The notes beneath the pieces are model-generated. The model worked only from the letters and a program-made list of their open reading frames with translations, was not told the DNA's origin and searched no databases. 64,000 nucleotides of DNA from an uncultured Oscillospiraceae bacterium (GTDB lineage Bacteria > Bacillota > Clostridia > Oscillospirales > Oscillospiraceae): positions 124,001 through 188,000 of the forward strand of contig CALXDD010000001.1 of NCBI GenBank assembly GCA_944386985.1, in the 5' to 3' direction. Shown piece by piece: positions 34,095 to 42,731 of the stretch; position 1 is the first letter of the stretch; every line of letters starts with the position of its first letter. A program made the translations under genes and the position numbers.

Positions 34095-35519
34095 TCAGCC
34101 CTTTCCGTTCCAGCAGTAGGTGCAGACTTTGGACTCATCCAGGCCGATGGCCTCCAAAAGGCCCTTCAGAGACTGGTAGCCGAGGGAGGTGAAGCCAAAC
34201 TTCTCGCAGATAGCCTTTAAAAGACAACCGCCCCGCTCGGTAGTGCCGTCGGCATACTCCTCTAAGTGCTGCTGGCCCTCGTCGCCCTCCAGCTCCTGGA
34301 CGATCCGACGGGCCAGCAGGTCCATGTCCGAGTTGCCCCGGGAGAAGTTCAGGTATTTGCAGCTGTACATGATGGGGGGGCAGGCGGAGCGCATATGGAC
34401 CTCCTCCGCCCCGGAATCGTAGAGAAATTCCACCGTCTCCCTGAGCTGGGTGCCCCGAACGATGGAGTCGTCCACAAACAGCAGCTTCTTGCCCTCGATC
34501 AGCTCGGGGACGGGGATCTGCTTCATCTTGGCCACCTGGTTGCGGACCTCCTGATTCTCCGGCATGAAGGACCGGGGCCAGGTGGGGGTGTACTTCACAA
34601 AAGGACGGGCAAAGGGCTTTCCGCTGCGGTTGGCAAAGCCGATGGCGTGGGGGACACCGGAATCGGGGACCCCGGCCACATAATCTACCTTGGGAAGCTT
34701 TCCCCGGGCAATCTCGTCCCGGGCCATGATCTCCCCGTTGCGGTAGCGCATGACCTCCACATTGATGCCCTCATAGTTGGAGTTGGGATAGCCGTAGTAG
34801 GACCACAAAAAGGCACAGATCTTCATTTCCTCCCCGGCGGGGGACAGGGTTTCCACCCCCTCCGGCGTCACCCGGACAATCTCCCGGGGACCCAGCTCGT
34901 AAGCGTCGGCATAGCCCAGCTTGTGGTAGGCGAAGGATTCGAAGGACACGCAGTGGCCCTCCTCGTTCTTTCCCACCAGCACCGGCAGACGGCCCATGGC
35001 GTCCCGGGCGGCGACGATCTCCCCTCTGTCCGTCAGGATCAGCAGGGTGAGAGAGCCCTGGATCTCCTCCTGGGCGTGGAGAATACCGCTGACCAGGTCG
35101 TCCTTCTGGTTGATGAGGGCGGCGGCCAGTTCCGTGGAATTCACCTTGCCGGAGCTCATGGCCATAAACTGGTGGCCGTGGTCGGAGAAATAGCGGGCGA
35201 TCAGGTCGTCGGCGTTGTTGATGATGCCCACGGTGGTGATGGCGTACAGCCCCAGATGGCTGCGGACCAGCAGAGGCTGGGGATCGCTGTCGCTGATGCA
35301 GCCGATGCCGCTGCAGCCGTGGAACTCCGCCAGATCCCGCTCGAACTTGGTGCGGAAGGGGGTGTTCTCAATGGAGTGAATCTGCCGCTGGAAGCCGTCG
35401 GCGGCGTCGTGGATGATCATGCCGCCCCGGCGGGTACCCAGGTGGGAGTGGTAATCCACTCCAAAAAAAATGTCAAGCGTCACATCCCGGCGGGACACGG
35501 CGCCAAAAAAACCTCCCAT
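34095..35519 (-). CDS. purF: amidophosphoribosyltransferase-like PurF without N-terminal cysteine
   Basis: First committed step of purine synthesis (PRPP to phosphoribosylamine). 474 residues, with an Ntn-type glutaminase-like domain and a phosphoribosyltransferase domain carrying the PRPP loop V-D-D-S-I-V-R-G-T. The N-terminus reads [11 protein letters not shown], with no Cys at position 2 or after a short propeptide, whereas PurF glutaminases need an N-terminal Cys. ATG 35519 follows GGAGGG and no upstream in-frame start would restore a Cys. It may use free ammonia. It is the only PurF in this operon and its reading frame is intact. Confidence 0.85.
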   Translation of the reverse strand: MGGFFGAVSRRDVTLDIFFGVDYHSHLGTRRGGMIIHDAADGFQRQIHSIENTPFRTKFERDLAEFHGCSGIGCISDSDPQPLLVRSHLGLYAITTVGIINNADDLIARYFSDHGHQFMAMSSGKVNSTELAAALINQKDDLVSGILHAQEEIQGSLTLLILTDRGEIVAARDAMGRLPVLVGKNEEGHCVSFESFAYHKLGYADAYELGPREIVRVTPEGVETLSPAGEEMKICAFLWSYYGYPNSNYEGINVEVMRYRNGEIMARDEIARGKLPKVDYVAGVPDSGVPHAIGFANRSGKPFARPFVKYTPTWPRSFMPENQEVRNQVAKMKQIPVPELIEGKKLLFVDDSIVRGTQLRETVEFLYDSGAEEVHMRSACPPIMYSCKYLNFSRGNSDMDLLARRIVQELEGDEGQQHLEEYADGTTERGGCLLKAICEKFGFTSLGYQSLKGLLEAIGLDESKVCTYCWNGKG

Positions 35520-35571
35520 AGGGGCCCTCCTGTGCTCTTAGCAATAACAGTCAAATGATAAAGACAAGAAA

Positions 35572-35652
35572 ATGGGGACAGACCGCCGGCAGCGGCCCCC
35601 GCCCGCTCCCGTGAGGGGAGGGACGGACCGGCCGCCGGCGGCAGATCCCCAT
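35572..35652. repeat. long GC-rich inverted repeat (purC-purF gap)
   Basis: ATGGGGA (35572-35578) pairs with TCCCCAT (35646-35652), and CCGCCGGC (35583-35590) with GCCGGCGG (35634-35641), enclosing a second G/C-rich hairpin. No U-run follows, so it is more likely a transcript-stabilising or repeat structure than a terminator. Confidence 0.55.
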
Positions 35653-35669
35653 TGGCGACGGTTTGGGGG

Positions 35670-36380
35670 TTATTTGCCCATCAGACGTCTCATAACCTCC
35701 TGGTAGGCGTCCTCCACGCCGCCCAGATCCCGGCGGAAGCGGTCCTTGTCCAGCTTCTCGTGGGTCTTGCTGTCCCAGTAGCGGCAGGTGTCGGGGCTGA
35801 TCTCGTCGGCCAGGACGATAGTGCCGTCGGCGGTTTTGCCGAACTCCAGCTTGAAGTCAATCAGATCGATGCCGATGCTGAGGAAGAAAGCCTTCAGAAT
35901 GTCGTTGACCTTGAAGGACAGCTCCTTGATGCGGTCGATCTCCTCCTTGGTGGCCAGCTTCAGGGCCAGGGCGTGGGAGGTATTCAGCAGGGGGTCGTGG
36001 AGATCGTCGTTCTTATAGGAGAACTCCAGCACCGGCTGGTCAAAGACAATGCCCTCCTCCACGCCGTAGCGGCTGGCGAAGTGGCCGGCGGACACGTTGC
36101 GGATAATGACCTCCAAAGGCACGATGGAGACCTTCTTCACCACGGTCTCACGGTCGTTCAGTTCCTCCACGAAGTGGGTGGGAACGCCCTCCTTCTCCAG
36201 CATCTGCATGAGATAGTTGGTCATACGGTTGTTGATGGAGCCCTTGCCCTCAATGGTACCCTTCTTGGCGCCGTCAAAGGCGGTGGCGTCGTCCTTGTAG
36301 GACACGATCACCAGATTGGGGTCCTCGGTGGCAAACACCTTCTTGGCCTTGCCCTCGTACAGCTGCGTGGTCTTTTCCAT
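35670..36380 (-). CDS. purC: SAICAR synthase
   Basis: ATP-dependent ligation of aspartate to CAIR, 236 residues, usual length. It begins with the PurC signature [16 protein letters not shown] follows near residue 30, and the S-P-D-T-C-R-Y-W motif near residue 194. AGGAGGAG precedes ATG 36380. Second gene of the purine operon, 75 nt after purE. Confidence 0.96.
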   Translation of the reverse strand: MEKTTQLYEGKAKKVFATEDPNLVIVSYKDDATAFDGAKKGTIEGKGSINNRMTNYLMQMLEKEGVPTHFVEELNDRETVVKKVSIVPLEVIIRNVSAGHFASRYGVEEGIVFDQPVLEFSYKNDDLHDPLLNTSHALALKLATKEEIDRIKELSFKVNDILKAFFLSIGIDLIDFKLEFGKTADGTIVLADEISPDTCRYWDSKTHEKLDKDRFRRDLGGVEDAYQEVMRRLMGK

Positions 36381-36455
36381 GACAGTACTCCTCCTGAATA
36401 TGAAAAAATATAAGAAATAAAGTTAAGGGATGAATCGAAGAGAAAGGGAAACCTC

Positions 36456-36950
36456 TCAGTGGTTGAACCGCTCCTCAATGGCGGCGTTCTTCGCCAGCAC
36501 GGCGGCGCTGTCCCGCTCCCGCTTCTCCTGGAGACGGCGGGCCAGATCCTGGTCCTCCACCGCTAAAATCTGGGCGGCAAGCAAAGCGGCATTGACTGCT
36601 CCGTCTATGGCTACCGTAGCGACCGGAATACCCGAGGGCATCTGCACGGTGGACAGAAGGGCGTCAATGCCGTCTAAATTATTGGAACGAATGGGGATAC
36701 CGATGACGGGGAGGGTGGTGTTGGCTGCAATGGCCCCCGCCAGGTGGGCCGCCTTACCGGCAGCTGCAATAATAGCGCCAAAGCCCCGCTCCCGGGCGGA
36801 GAGGGTAAAGTCTCTGGCCTCCACAGGGGTGCGGTGGGCGGAATAGACGTGGACCTCAAAGGGGATCTCCAGCTGCTCCAGCATGTGGATGGCCTTTTCA
36901 ACCACCGGCAGATCGCTGTCGCTGCCCATGATGACGGCTACTTTCTTCAT
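36456..36950 (-). CDS. purE: N5-carboxyaminoimidazole ribonucleotide mutase
   Basis: Converts N5-CAIR to CAIR, 164 residues. It has the N-terminal M-G-S-D-S-D-L-P motif, S-A-H-R-T-P and a later A-G-K-A-A-H-L-A. Class I PurE normally pairs with PurK; no purK is in this window. ATG 36950 with GGAGGT upstream is the start; the frame runs on into the riboswitch but that part is leader. First gene of the operon. Confidence 0.95.
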   Translation of the reverse strand: MKKVAVIMGSDSDLPVVEKAIHMLEQLEIPFEVHVYSAHRTPVEARDFTLSARERGFGAIIAAAGKAAHLAGAIAANTTLPVIGIPIRSNNLDGIDALLSTVQMPSGIPVATVAIDGAVNAALLAAQILAVEDQDLARRLQEKRERDSAAVLAKNAAIEERFNH

Positions 36951-36981
36951 GGTGTACCTCCGTTTGGTAAATTTGGGGATG

Positions 36982-37003
36982 AAAAAATGGACAGTCCTGT
37001 CCC
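36982..37003 (-). terminator. riboswitch-controlled terminator before purE
   Basis: Minus strand GGACAGGACTGTCC hairpin followed by A and TTTTTT. The CCTGT just downstream of the riboswitch core could pair with ACAGG in the terminator stem as the competing fold. Confidence 0.75.
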
Positions 37004-37014
37004 TTATCAAAACA

Positions 37015-37097
37015 GGCTGCCCAGACGGTCGACATAGCTGCTGCGTATCCGTTCCCATGTGGTGCTCCACAGTTCCGTCAGTTGCGGGTACGCCCTT
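37015..37097 (-). promoter_or_regulatory. ZTP (pfl) riboswitch of the purine operon
   Basis: The minus-strand leader matches the pfl/ZTP pattern: a C-A-A-C-T-G-A-C-G segment, a GTGG...CCAC stem, GGGAACGG, and the conserved 3' element CCGTCTGGGCA (complement of 37018-37028). ZTP/ZMP (AICAR monophosphate) accumulates when 10-formyl-THF is short, and binding turns such operons on. It begins at the predicted transcription start and ends just before the terminator upstream of purE. Confidence 0.85.
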
Positions 37098-37111
37098 GAT
37101 TTTCCATCTCC

Positions 37112-37140
37112 AATGTACCATACCCCTTCCCAATTTGCAA
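37112..37140 (-). promoter_or_regulatory. promoter of the purine operon
   Basis: Minus strand TTGCAA (complement of 37135-37140), 17-nt spacer, TACATT (complement of 37112-37117). The start would be near 37105, just before the ZTP riboswitch. Confidence 0.65.
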
Positions 37141-37211
37141 CGGGACACATTTCACAAAAAATGGAAGAAAAAGGCGGAAACTTTCTGTTTCCTTTGAATT
37201 GTTTCCTTTTT

Positions 37212-37253
37212 CACAAAGAAAAGTCCCCCGGCGCAGAAAGTGCGCCGGGGGAC
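37212..37253 (-). terminator. terminator of the SCP2-transketolase operon
   Basis: GTCCCCCGGCGCA (37223-37235) pairs with TGCGCCGGGGGAC (37241-37253), loop GAAAG. On the minus strand it is followed by TTTTCTTTG. Confidence 0.88.
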
Positions 37254-37265
37254 AAGGGCTTGTGC

Positions 37266-38639
37266 TTATTTCAGGAACATGCGGACCATCCGTTCCCTCT
37301 TTTTGGTGTAGGGACGGTAGCGCATGGGGAGGTCCAGCAGGGTGGACTTCTTCACGATGCTTTTCTCATGGATGAAGGTGTTGAAGCTCCGCTTGCCGTG
37401 GTAGCTGCCCATGCCGCTCTGGCCCACGCCGCCAAAGCCCATGTGGGAGGTGGCTAAGTGGATGATGGTGTCGTTGACGCAGCCGCCGCCGAAGGACAGC
37501 CCGCCCAACACCTTCCGCTCCACCGCGCCGCTGGAGGTGAAAAGATAGAGGGCCAGGGGCTTGGGCCGCCGAGCGATGGCGGCCATGGCCTCCTCCAGGT
37601 CCGTGTAGGTCAGCACCGGCAGGATGGGGCCGAAGATCTCCTCCTGCATCACCGGAGCGTCCCAGCTTACCTCGTCCAGCACCGTGGGAGGAATGAAGCG
37701 GCGCTGGGGGTCCGCCATGCCGCCCAGGGCCACGGTCTGCCCCTCTAAAAGGCCCATCACCCGCTGGAAGTGCTTGTCGTTAACGATCACCGGCATGTCG
37801 CTGTAGTCACCGCCTGGGAAGAAGGAGGCCACCGCCTTGCGGTACTCGGTGAGGAAGGCATCCTTCACACTGCGATGGATCAGAACGTAATCCGGGGCCA
37901 CGCAGGTCTGACCAGCGTTGAGGCACTTGCCGAAGGCTACCCGCCTGGCGGCCAGGGGAATGTTGGCGGTCTCGTCGATGAGGACGGGGCTCTTGCCCCC
38001 AAGTTCCAGGCTCACAGGGGTCAGGTGTTTGGCGGCCTTCTCCATGACCATCCGTCCCACCGACACGCTGCCGGTGAAGAAGATATAGTCAAACTGTTCC
38101 TCTAAAAGGGCGCTGTTCTCCGCCCGGCCCCCCTCGATCACCGTTACATATTCCGGGGGAAACACGGCGGCGATAAGCTCGGCCAAGACGCGGCTGGTTT
38201 TAGGGGCGTAGGCGGAGGGCTTCACCACGGCGCAGTTGCCCGCGGCCACGGCCCCCGCCAGAGGCTCCAGCGTCAGCTGGACGGGGTAGTTCCAGGGGGA
38301 CATGATGAGAGCCACCCCGTAGGGCTCCTTCAAAATGAAGCTGCTGGCAGGGAACTGGGCCATGGGGGTGGGCACCCGGGTGGGCTTTGCCCAGGCGGCG
38401 GTGTGCTTGCGGAGATAGGCGATCTCGCTGAGGACCATACCGGTCTCCGTCATATAGCTCTCCATGGGGGGCTTGTTGAGGTCCGCTTTGAGGGCGGCGT
38501 TGATGTCGTCCTCCCGCTGGCGGATGGCCTCCTCCAGCCGCCGGAGCATCTCCAGACGATGGGGCACAGACTTGGTGGCGCCGGTAGCAAAGTAGTCCCT
38601 CTGGCGCTGGATGATGGCTTGAATGTCTGAGGCGTTCAT
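37266..38639 (-). CDS. aldehyde dehydrogenase, class 3 type
   Basis: 457-residue NAD(P)-dependent ALDH of the short class 3/AlkH type, whose known members often act on fatty or aromatic aldehydes. The oxyanion motif S-P-W-N-Y-P-V, general base in L-E-L-G-G-K and catalytic Cys in N-A-G-Q-T-C-V-A-P are all present. The C-terminus ends basic (K-K-R-E-R-M-V-R-M-F-L-K), as in membrane-associating family members. It is the last gene of a seven-gene operon, 6 nt after SCP2-like protein B, and would oxidise an aldehyde generated or carried by that system. Confidence 0.93.
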   Translation of the reverse strand: MNASDIQAIIQRQRDYFATGATKSVPHRLEMLRRLEEAIRQREDDINAALKADLNKPPMESYMTETGMVLSEIAYLRKHTAAWAKPTRVPTPMAQFPASSFILKEPYGVALIMSPWNYPVQLTLEPLAGAVAAGNCAVVKPSAYAPKTSRVLAELIAAVFPPEYVTVIEGGRAENSALLEEQFDYIFFTGSVSVGRMVMEKAAKHLTPVSLELGGKSPVLIDETANIPLAARRVAFGKCLNAGQTCVAPDYVLIHRSVKDAFLTEYRKAVASFFPGGDYSDMPVIVNDKHFQRVMGLLEGQTVALGGMADPQRRFIPPTVLDEVSWDAPVMQEEIFGPILPVLTYTDLEEAMAAIARRPKPLALYLFTSSGAVERKVLGGLSFGGGCVNDTIIHLATSHMGFGGVGQSGMGSYHGKRSFNTFIHEKSIVKKSTLLDLPMRYRPYTKKRERMVRMFLK

Positions 38640-38645
38640 GTGGTC

Positions 38646-39485
38646 TTATTCCGTCTCCTTCCAATCAAGGTAGAGGCCCTTGGCATAGTCTCCCACAGTA
38701 AAGAGGTAATCGCCGATGATGGCGGCAAACTCGGGAGCGCCCTCCACGGTGAGGTACTGCTGGGCGATATAGTCGATCATATCCCCCTTGCCCATAAGGA
38801 TGTCCAGGGCGTGCTGGGGACTGTCGAAGCGGAGAGTCAAAAAGGGCTTGCACCGGGGATACTCCCCCCGGCCCGCCTTGGAGTTGCCCTCCTTCACCCT
38901 CAGATAGCTGTTGAGGGCCGGGTAACCGGTGACGGCGAAGGCGTAGGCCCGGTCGGGGGATTGGAGGGCCCACTGGTGGATCTTTTCGTGGCCCGCCTTG
39001 TTCAGCTGGCTGATGCCTGCGGGCAGCAGGTAGAAGTACAGCTTCACCAGCAGCACCTGGTCCTGGAGACGCTTGGGGGCGTCCTGGGCCTGGAGAAGGC
39101 CAGCCATCACCAGCAGAGACCGGAGCAGGGCCGCGAAGATCAGGGGGTGGCTGGCCGCGCCCCGGATCTGGGGCAGGGGCTTGCCCCGGCCGGAGAAGAA
39201 GAGGATGAAATCCTTCAGATTGTAGAACTCCAGCTCAATGTCGGGGGCAAGGTGGACCTCATTCACCTTCACGGTGAACTTGCCGTCCTCCACCACAAAG
39301 TGGGTGGCCATTTTGCCGCCCTTGGCCCGGACATACAGGGCAGAGACCTGAAAGACAAAGGACTTGCCCTTGAAGAGCTTGCTGAGATCCGGCCGGCTCT
39401 CCACCACCACCCGCAGCAGGGGCAGGGCGGCGTTGAAGAAGATCCGGGCGGCGTAGAGGTCGTTTTTCGTGATCTTCTTTCCCAT
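38646..39485 (-). CDS. SCP2-like lipid-binding protein B (two tandem SCP2-like halves)
   Basis: 279 residues, no signal peptide. Two segments look like sterol-carrier-protein-2 folds: about 33-125 (G-K-F-T-V-K-V, an acidic pair, then a hydrophobic P-L-P-Q-I-R-G segment and long hydrophobic helix) and about 175-265 (A-Y-A-F-A-V-T-G-Y-P-A-L, L-R-F-D-S-P-Q-H-A-L-D-I-L-M-G-K, a V-E-G-A-P-E-F motif). SCP2 domains bind sterols, fatty acyl chains or other hydrophobic ligands. The same two-half layout is seen in protein A of this operon. The assignment is pattern-based and needs a profile search. It lies between the transketolase and ALDH genes. Confidence 0.5.
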   Translation of the reverse strand: MGKKITKNDLYAARIFFNAALPLLRVVVESRPDLSKLFKGKSFVFQVSALYVRAKGGKMATHFVVEDGKFTVKVNEVHLAPDIELEFYNLKDFILFFSGRGKPLPQIRGAASHPLIFAALLRSLLVMAGLLQAQDAPKRLQDQVLLVKLYFYLLPAGISQLNKAGHEKIHQWALQSPDRAYAFAVTGYPALNSYLRVKEGNSKAGRGEYPRCKPFLTLRFDSPQHALDILMGKGDMIDYIAQQYLTVEGAPEFAAIIGDYLFTVGDYAKGLYLDWKETE

Positions 39486-39489
39486 AGCC

Positions 39490-40560
39490 TTACACCTCGT
39501 CTGTCCAGTCGATCTCCGCCTCGAAGTTCCGGTCGTCAAACTTCAACGCCCGGGTGGCCCGGCCGTCGGCGTCGATCTCCACCACATGGGCCCGCTTGAT
39601 CATGTCGAGGGATGCCTCAATGATGTGCTCGGTGTCGATGCCGTTGATGCTCATCAGGTCCTCGTGGAAGCCGATGGCGCTGAAGTGGTCATTGAGACCC
39701 AGCTTCTTGAAGGCGCAGGCGTGGCCGCTGTCCAAAATCACCTCGCCCACGGCGGTTCCGAGACCGCCTAAGACCGTGTGGTCCTCCACGGTGATGATCC
39801 GCCGGGTCTCCTCCACCGCCTGGAGGATGATGTCCCGGTCGATGGGCTTGATGGTGTGGAGGTTGATGACCCGGGCGTGGACGCCGTAGTCGTGCTCCAG
39901 GGCCCGGGCGGCCTGGATGGCCTGGAAGACGCAGGAGCCGTTGGCGATGATGGTCACATCGTCCCCCTCCGTCATCAAAACGCCCTTGCCCAGCTGGAAG
40001 CCGTAGTCTTCGCCGGTGTACACCGTCTGGTCAAAGCCCCGGTTGATGCGGATATACACCGGGCCGTCGGTCTCGTAGGCCGCCCGGATGGCGTTGGCGG
40101 TCTCATAGCCGTCGGCGGGGACGATGACCTTCAGATTCACCAGGGAGCGGACCATGGCGATGTCCTCAATGGCGTGGTGGGTGCTGCCCGCCTGTCCGAA
40201 GGAGGTGCCGCCGTGGGTGCCGATGATCTTCACGTTCACATTCTGGTAGCAGATGTCCGTGTGGAGCTGGTCCGTGGCACGCATGCTGGCGAAGACGGAG
40301 AAGGTGCTGGCAAAGGGGATGAGCCCCGCCTTGGCCATGCCCGCCGCCACGCCGAAGAGGTTCTGCTCGGCGATGCCCACGTTGAAAAACCGCTCCGGGA
40401 ATCGCTTCATGAAATCGCCGATCTTGGTGGATTTGGCCAGGTCTGCGGTGAGGGCCACCACCCGGGGGTCCTTCTCGCCCAGCTCCACCAGGGTTTTGCC
40501 GAAAATTTCAGCGGTGGCCATTTTGGTGCTTTCCACCGCGGTATAGTTCATTCCGCCCAT
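39490..40560 (-). CDS. transketolase, C-terminal (pyrimidine/C) subunit
   Basis: 356 residues, the second half of a split ThDP-dependent transketolase. The cofactor-activating Glu lies in V-G-I-A-E-Q-N near residue 64, with the following T-H-G-G-T-S-F-G-Q-A-G-S-T-H-H segment. The C-terminal domain is complete. ATG 40560 is chosen with AGGAGG 6 nt upstream, 1 nt after the stop of the N-terminal subunit. Split transketolases are common in Firmicutes, but here the pair sits in an aminotransferase/SCP2/ALDH operon and not with pentose phosphate genes. Confidence 0.92.
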   Translation of the reverse strand: MGGMNYTAVESTKMATAEIFGKTLVELGEKDPRVVALTADLAKSTKIGDFMKRFPERFFNVGIAEQNLFGVAAGMAKAGLIPFASTFSVFASMRATDQLHTDICYQNVNVKIIGTHGGTSFGQAGSTHHAIEDIAMVRSLVNLKVIVPADGYETANAIRAAYETDGPVYIRINRGFDQTVYTGEDYGFQLGKGVLMTEGDDVTIIANGSCVFQAIQAARALEHDYGVHARVINLHTIKPIDRDIILQAVEETRRIITVEDHTVLGGLGTAVGEVILDSGHACAFKKLGLNDHFSAIGFHEDLMSINGIDTEHIIEASLDMIKRAHVVEIDADGRATRALKFDDRNFEAEIDWTDEV

Positions 40561-40561
40561 C

Positions 40562-41428
40562 TCAGCCCTCCTGTTCCGCGCGGGCAATGCGCTTTGCCTC
40601 GTAATCCTTCAGATCCTGGGTGGCCTTTGCGTATTTCTCCGAGTCCATGGCGCCGTAGTGCCACTTGTAGTCCCCGGCCATGAAGGAGATGCCCTCCCCC
40701 TTGATGGTGTCCAGGATGATGCATACCGGCTTCTCCTTGGCGGCCATGGCCTTTTCCATGGCATCGGAGAGCTTTTGCATGTGGTGGCCGTCCACCTCGA
40801 TGACCTCAAAGCCGAAGGCCCGCCACTTGTCCGCAAAGGGCTCCAGGGCCAGCACGTCCTCAGTGGGGCCGTCGATCATGGCGCGGTTCCGGTCCACTAC
40901 GGTGATGAGGTCCGTGGCCTTGTAGTGGGCGGTGGCCATGGCCGCCTCCCAGACGCTGCCCTCGTCGCACTCACCGTCGCCCAGGAGCACCCAGGTCTTG
41001 TGGGGGTTGTTCAGCACCCGGGCGGCCAGGGCGTCGCCGAGAGCCAGGGAGCTGCCGTGGCCCAGGGAGCCGGTGGAGGCCTCCAGGCCCTTCACCTTGT
41101 TGCTGTCCAAGTGCATCCCCAGCTTGCTGCCGGTGAGGTTGAAGGTTTTGAGATCCTCCTTGTCCACCAGTCCCAGCTGGGCAAAGAGGGCGGCCAGGAT
41201 CACGCCGATGTGGCCCTTGCTGACGATGCAGCGGTCCCGCTTGGGGTCTGTGTAGTTCTTGGGGTCAAAGTTCAGGTACTTGTGGTAGAGCAGCGTAAGA
41301 AAATCCGCGCTGCTCAGGGAGCCGCCCATATGGGCGCTGCCGGCCCAGTTGCAGGTGTCCAGGGTCAGCTGGCGAAGTTCCGACGCCTTGTGTTCCAGTT
41401 CGATCCATTCCGCTTTGGACAGTGCCAT
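40562..41428 (-). CDS. transketolase, N-terminal (ThDP-pyrophosphate) subunit
   Basis: 288 residues with the ThDP motif starting G-D-G-E-C-D-E-G and closing at D-R-N-R. The substrate-side loop reads S-A-H-M-G-G-S-L-S where ordinary transketolases have S-G-H-P-G-G-S. The Asn of D-x-N is kept, but the usual Gln after it is not at the expected place (V-D-R-N-R-A-M-I-D-G). These changes near the active site hint at a substrate other than the usual sugar phosphates. It is translated just before the C-terminal subunit. Confidence 0.92.
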   Translation of the reverse strand: MALSKAEWIELEHKASELRQLTLDTCNWAGSAHMGGSLSSADFLTLLYHKYLNFDPKNYTDPKRDRCIVSKGHIGVILAALFAQLGLVDKEDLKTFNLTGSKLGMHLDSNKVKGLEASTGSLGHGSSLALGDALAARVLNNPHKTWVLLGDGECDEGSVWEAAMATAHYKATDLITVVDRNRAMIDGPTEDVLALEPFADKWRAFGFEVIEVDGHHMQKLSDAMEKAMAAKEKPVCIILDTIKGEGISFMAGDYKWHYGAMDSEKYAKATQDLKDYEAKRIARAEQEG

Positions 41429-41458
41429 GGCAACATTCCTCCTAACTTTGTTCCTGAT

Positions 41459-42718
41459 TTACTGATAGAGCTCGGGGTGACGGGCCTTCAGGGCCTTGAA
41501 GGCCTCATCGGCCACCTGGCCGGTGAAGTCGATGTCCGCGTCGGTGAGGGAGAGGTTGGTGAAGTGATTGTGGTGGTTGGTGACGTACACCCCCCGCTTC
41601 ACCATCTCAGCGATCCACTCCTGGTGGAGCATGAGGCTGTTGTCGTCAGTGATGCGGAGGTAGAAGAGGGAGGGCTCGCCGGAGATGGAGAGGCCCACGC
41701 CGTTCTCCCGGGCGGCCTTGGCCAGCACGTCGCAGACCTTCCTGCCAAGGGCCAGGTGGGCCTGACCGCCGCCCAGGGCCTTCATCTTGTTGATGCAGGC
41801 GATGGCCGCCGCGAAGGGCACCGCGCTCATCCAGTAGCTCCCTGTGTAGGTGATGGAGGAGACGGTGGGCTTTAAGAAGTCCTTGCCGCAGAGGGCGGAG
41901 ACGTTGAAGCCGTTGGCAATGCCCTTGCACAGGCACAGAAGGTCCGCCTCGAAGCCGTAGTAGTGGTCGCTGCCCGCCAGATCCAGCCGCCAGCCGCAGC
42001 GGACGTCGTCAATAATGAGGATAATGCCGTTTTCCGTGCACAGCCGCCGCACCTCCTGCCAGTAGCCGGGGGCGGGGAGGACGTTGTCCACGAAGTTGCC
42101 GTGCATGTAGGGGGTGGAGATGAAGCAGGCGATGTCGTCCTTGTTCTCCTCAATGATCTTCTTGAGCCCCTCGATGTCGTTGAAATCCACCATCAGGTTG
42201 TGCTCCACCTCGCTGGGCAGCACCCAGGGGGCGTCGGCACGCTGGGTCCACTGGGCCACGCCGTGGTAGTAGCCCTTCACAAAGATGATCTTCCGCTTGC
42301 CGGTGGCGGCCCGGGCGGTAAGCACCGCCAGGGTGGTGGTGTCGCCGCCGTTTTTGGCGAAGAAGGTCCAGTCGGCGCACTGCACCGTCTCGTGCATCAG
42401 CTCTGCCAGCTCCACCATCTTGTAGGAGGGGGCGGTGATGCAGTCGCCGATGGCCATCTGCTCCATGGCGGCGGCGTTCACGTCCTCGTCGCAGTAGCCT
42501 AAGATGTTGGGGCCGTAGGCGCACATATAGTCTAAGAACTTGTTGCCGTCCACGTCGTAAAAGTAGCTGCCCTTGGCCTTGGCGGCGAACTTGGGGAAGG
42601 CGCTGATGGGGATGAAGCAGCCCTCGGCGGGACCCTGGTGGCCGTAGACCCCGCAGGGGATCACCTGGGCCGCCCGCTGGAGCAGCGCGTCGTTTTTGGG
42701 ATAGGTGTAGGTGTTCAT
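41459..42718 (-). CDS. class III aminotransferase (glutamate-1-semialdehyde aminomutase-like)
   Basis: PLP enzyme of 419 residues in the GSA-aminomutase/class III family. The PLP-ring Asp lies in I-I-D-D-V-R-C-G-W-R (family usually D-E-V), and the Schiff-base Lys is in L-C-L-C-K-G-I-A-N-G near residue 260. It would transfer an amino group to or from an aldehyde or ketone. No haem biosynthesis neighbours are present, so a hemL role is unlikely. ATG 42718 has AAGGAGG upstream. It lies between SCP2-like protein A (13 nt gap) and the transketolase pair (30 nt gap). Confidence 0.9.
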   Translation of the reverse strand: MNTYTYPKNDALLQRAAQVIPCGVYGHQGPAEGCFIPISAFPKFAAKAKGSYFYDVDGNKFLDYMCAYGPNILGYCDEDVNAAAMEQMAIGDCITAPSYKMVELAELMHETVQCADWTFFAKNGGDTTTLAVLTARAATGKRKIIFVKGYYHGVAQWTQRADAPWVLPSEVEHNLMVDFNDIEGLKKIIEENKDDIACFISTPYMHGNFVDNVLPAPGYWQEVRRLCTENGIILIIDDVRCGWRLDLAGSDHYYGFEADLLCLCKGIANGFNVSALCGKDFLKPTVSSITYTGSYWMSAVPFAAAIACINKMKALGGGQAHLALGRKVCDVLAKAARENGVGLSISGEPSLFYLRITDDNSLMLHQEWIAEMVKRGVYVTNHHNHFTNLSLTDADIDFTGQVADEAFKALKARHPELYQ

Positions 42719-42731
42719 GCTTTGCCCTCCT

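Noticed and set aside
33877-34138. An N-terminal extension of purM by 88 codons.
   Set aside because: The extension is encoded by a chain of hairpin repeats, has no ribosome-binding site, and purM has a perfect start at 33874.
39490-41428. Naming the split transketolase a steroid desmolase (DesAB).
   Set aside because: The analogy rests on the split transketolase and SCP2-like neighbours only; I cannot align with DesAB and no hydroxysteroid dehydrogenase lies nearby.
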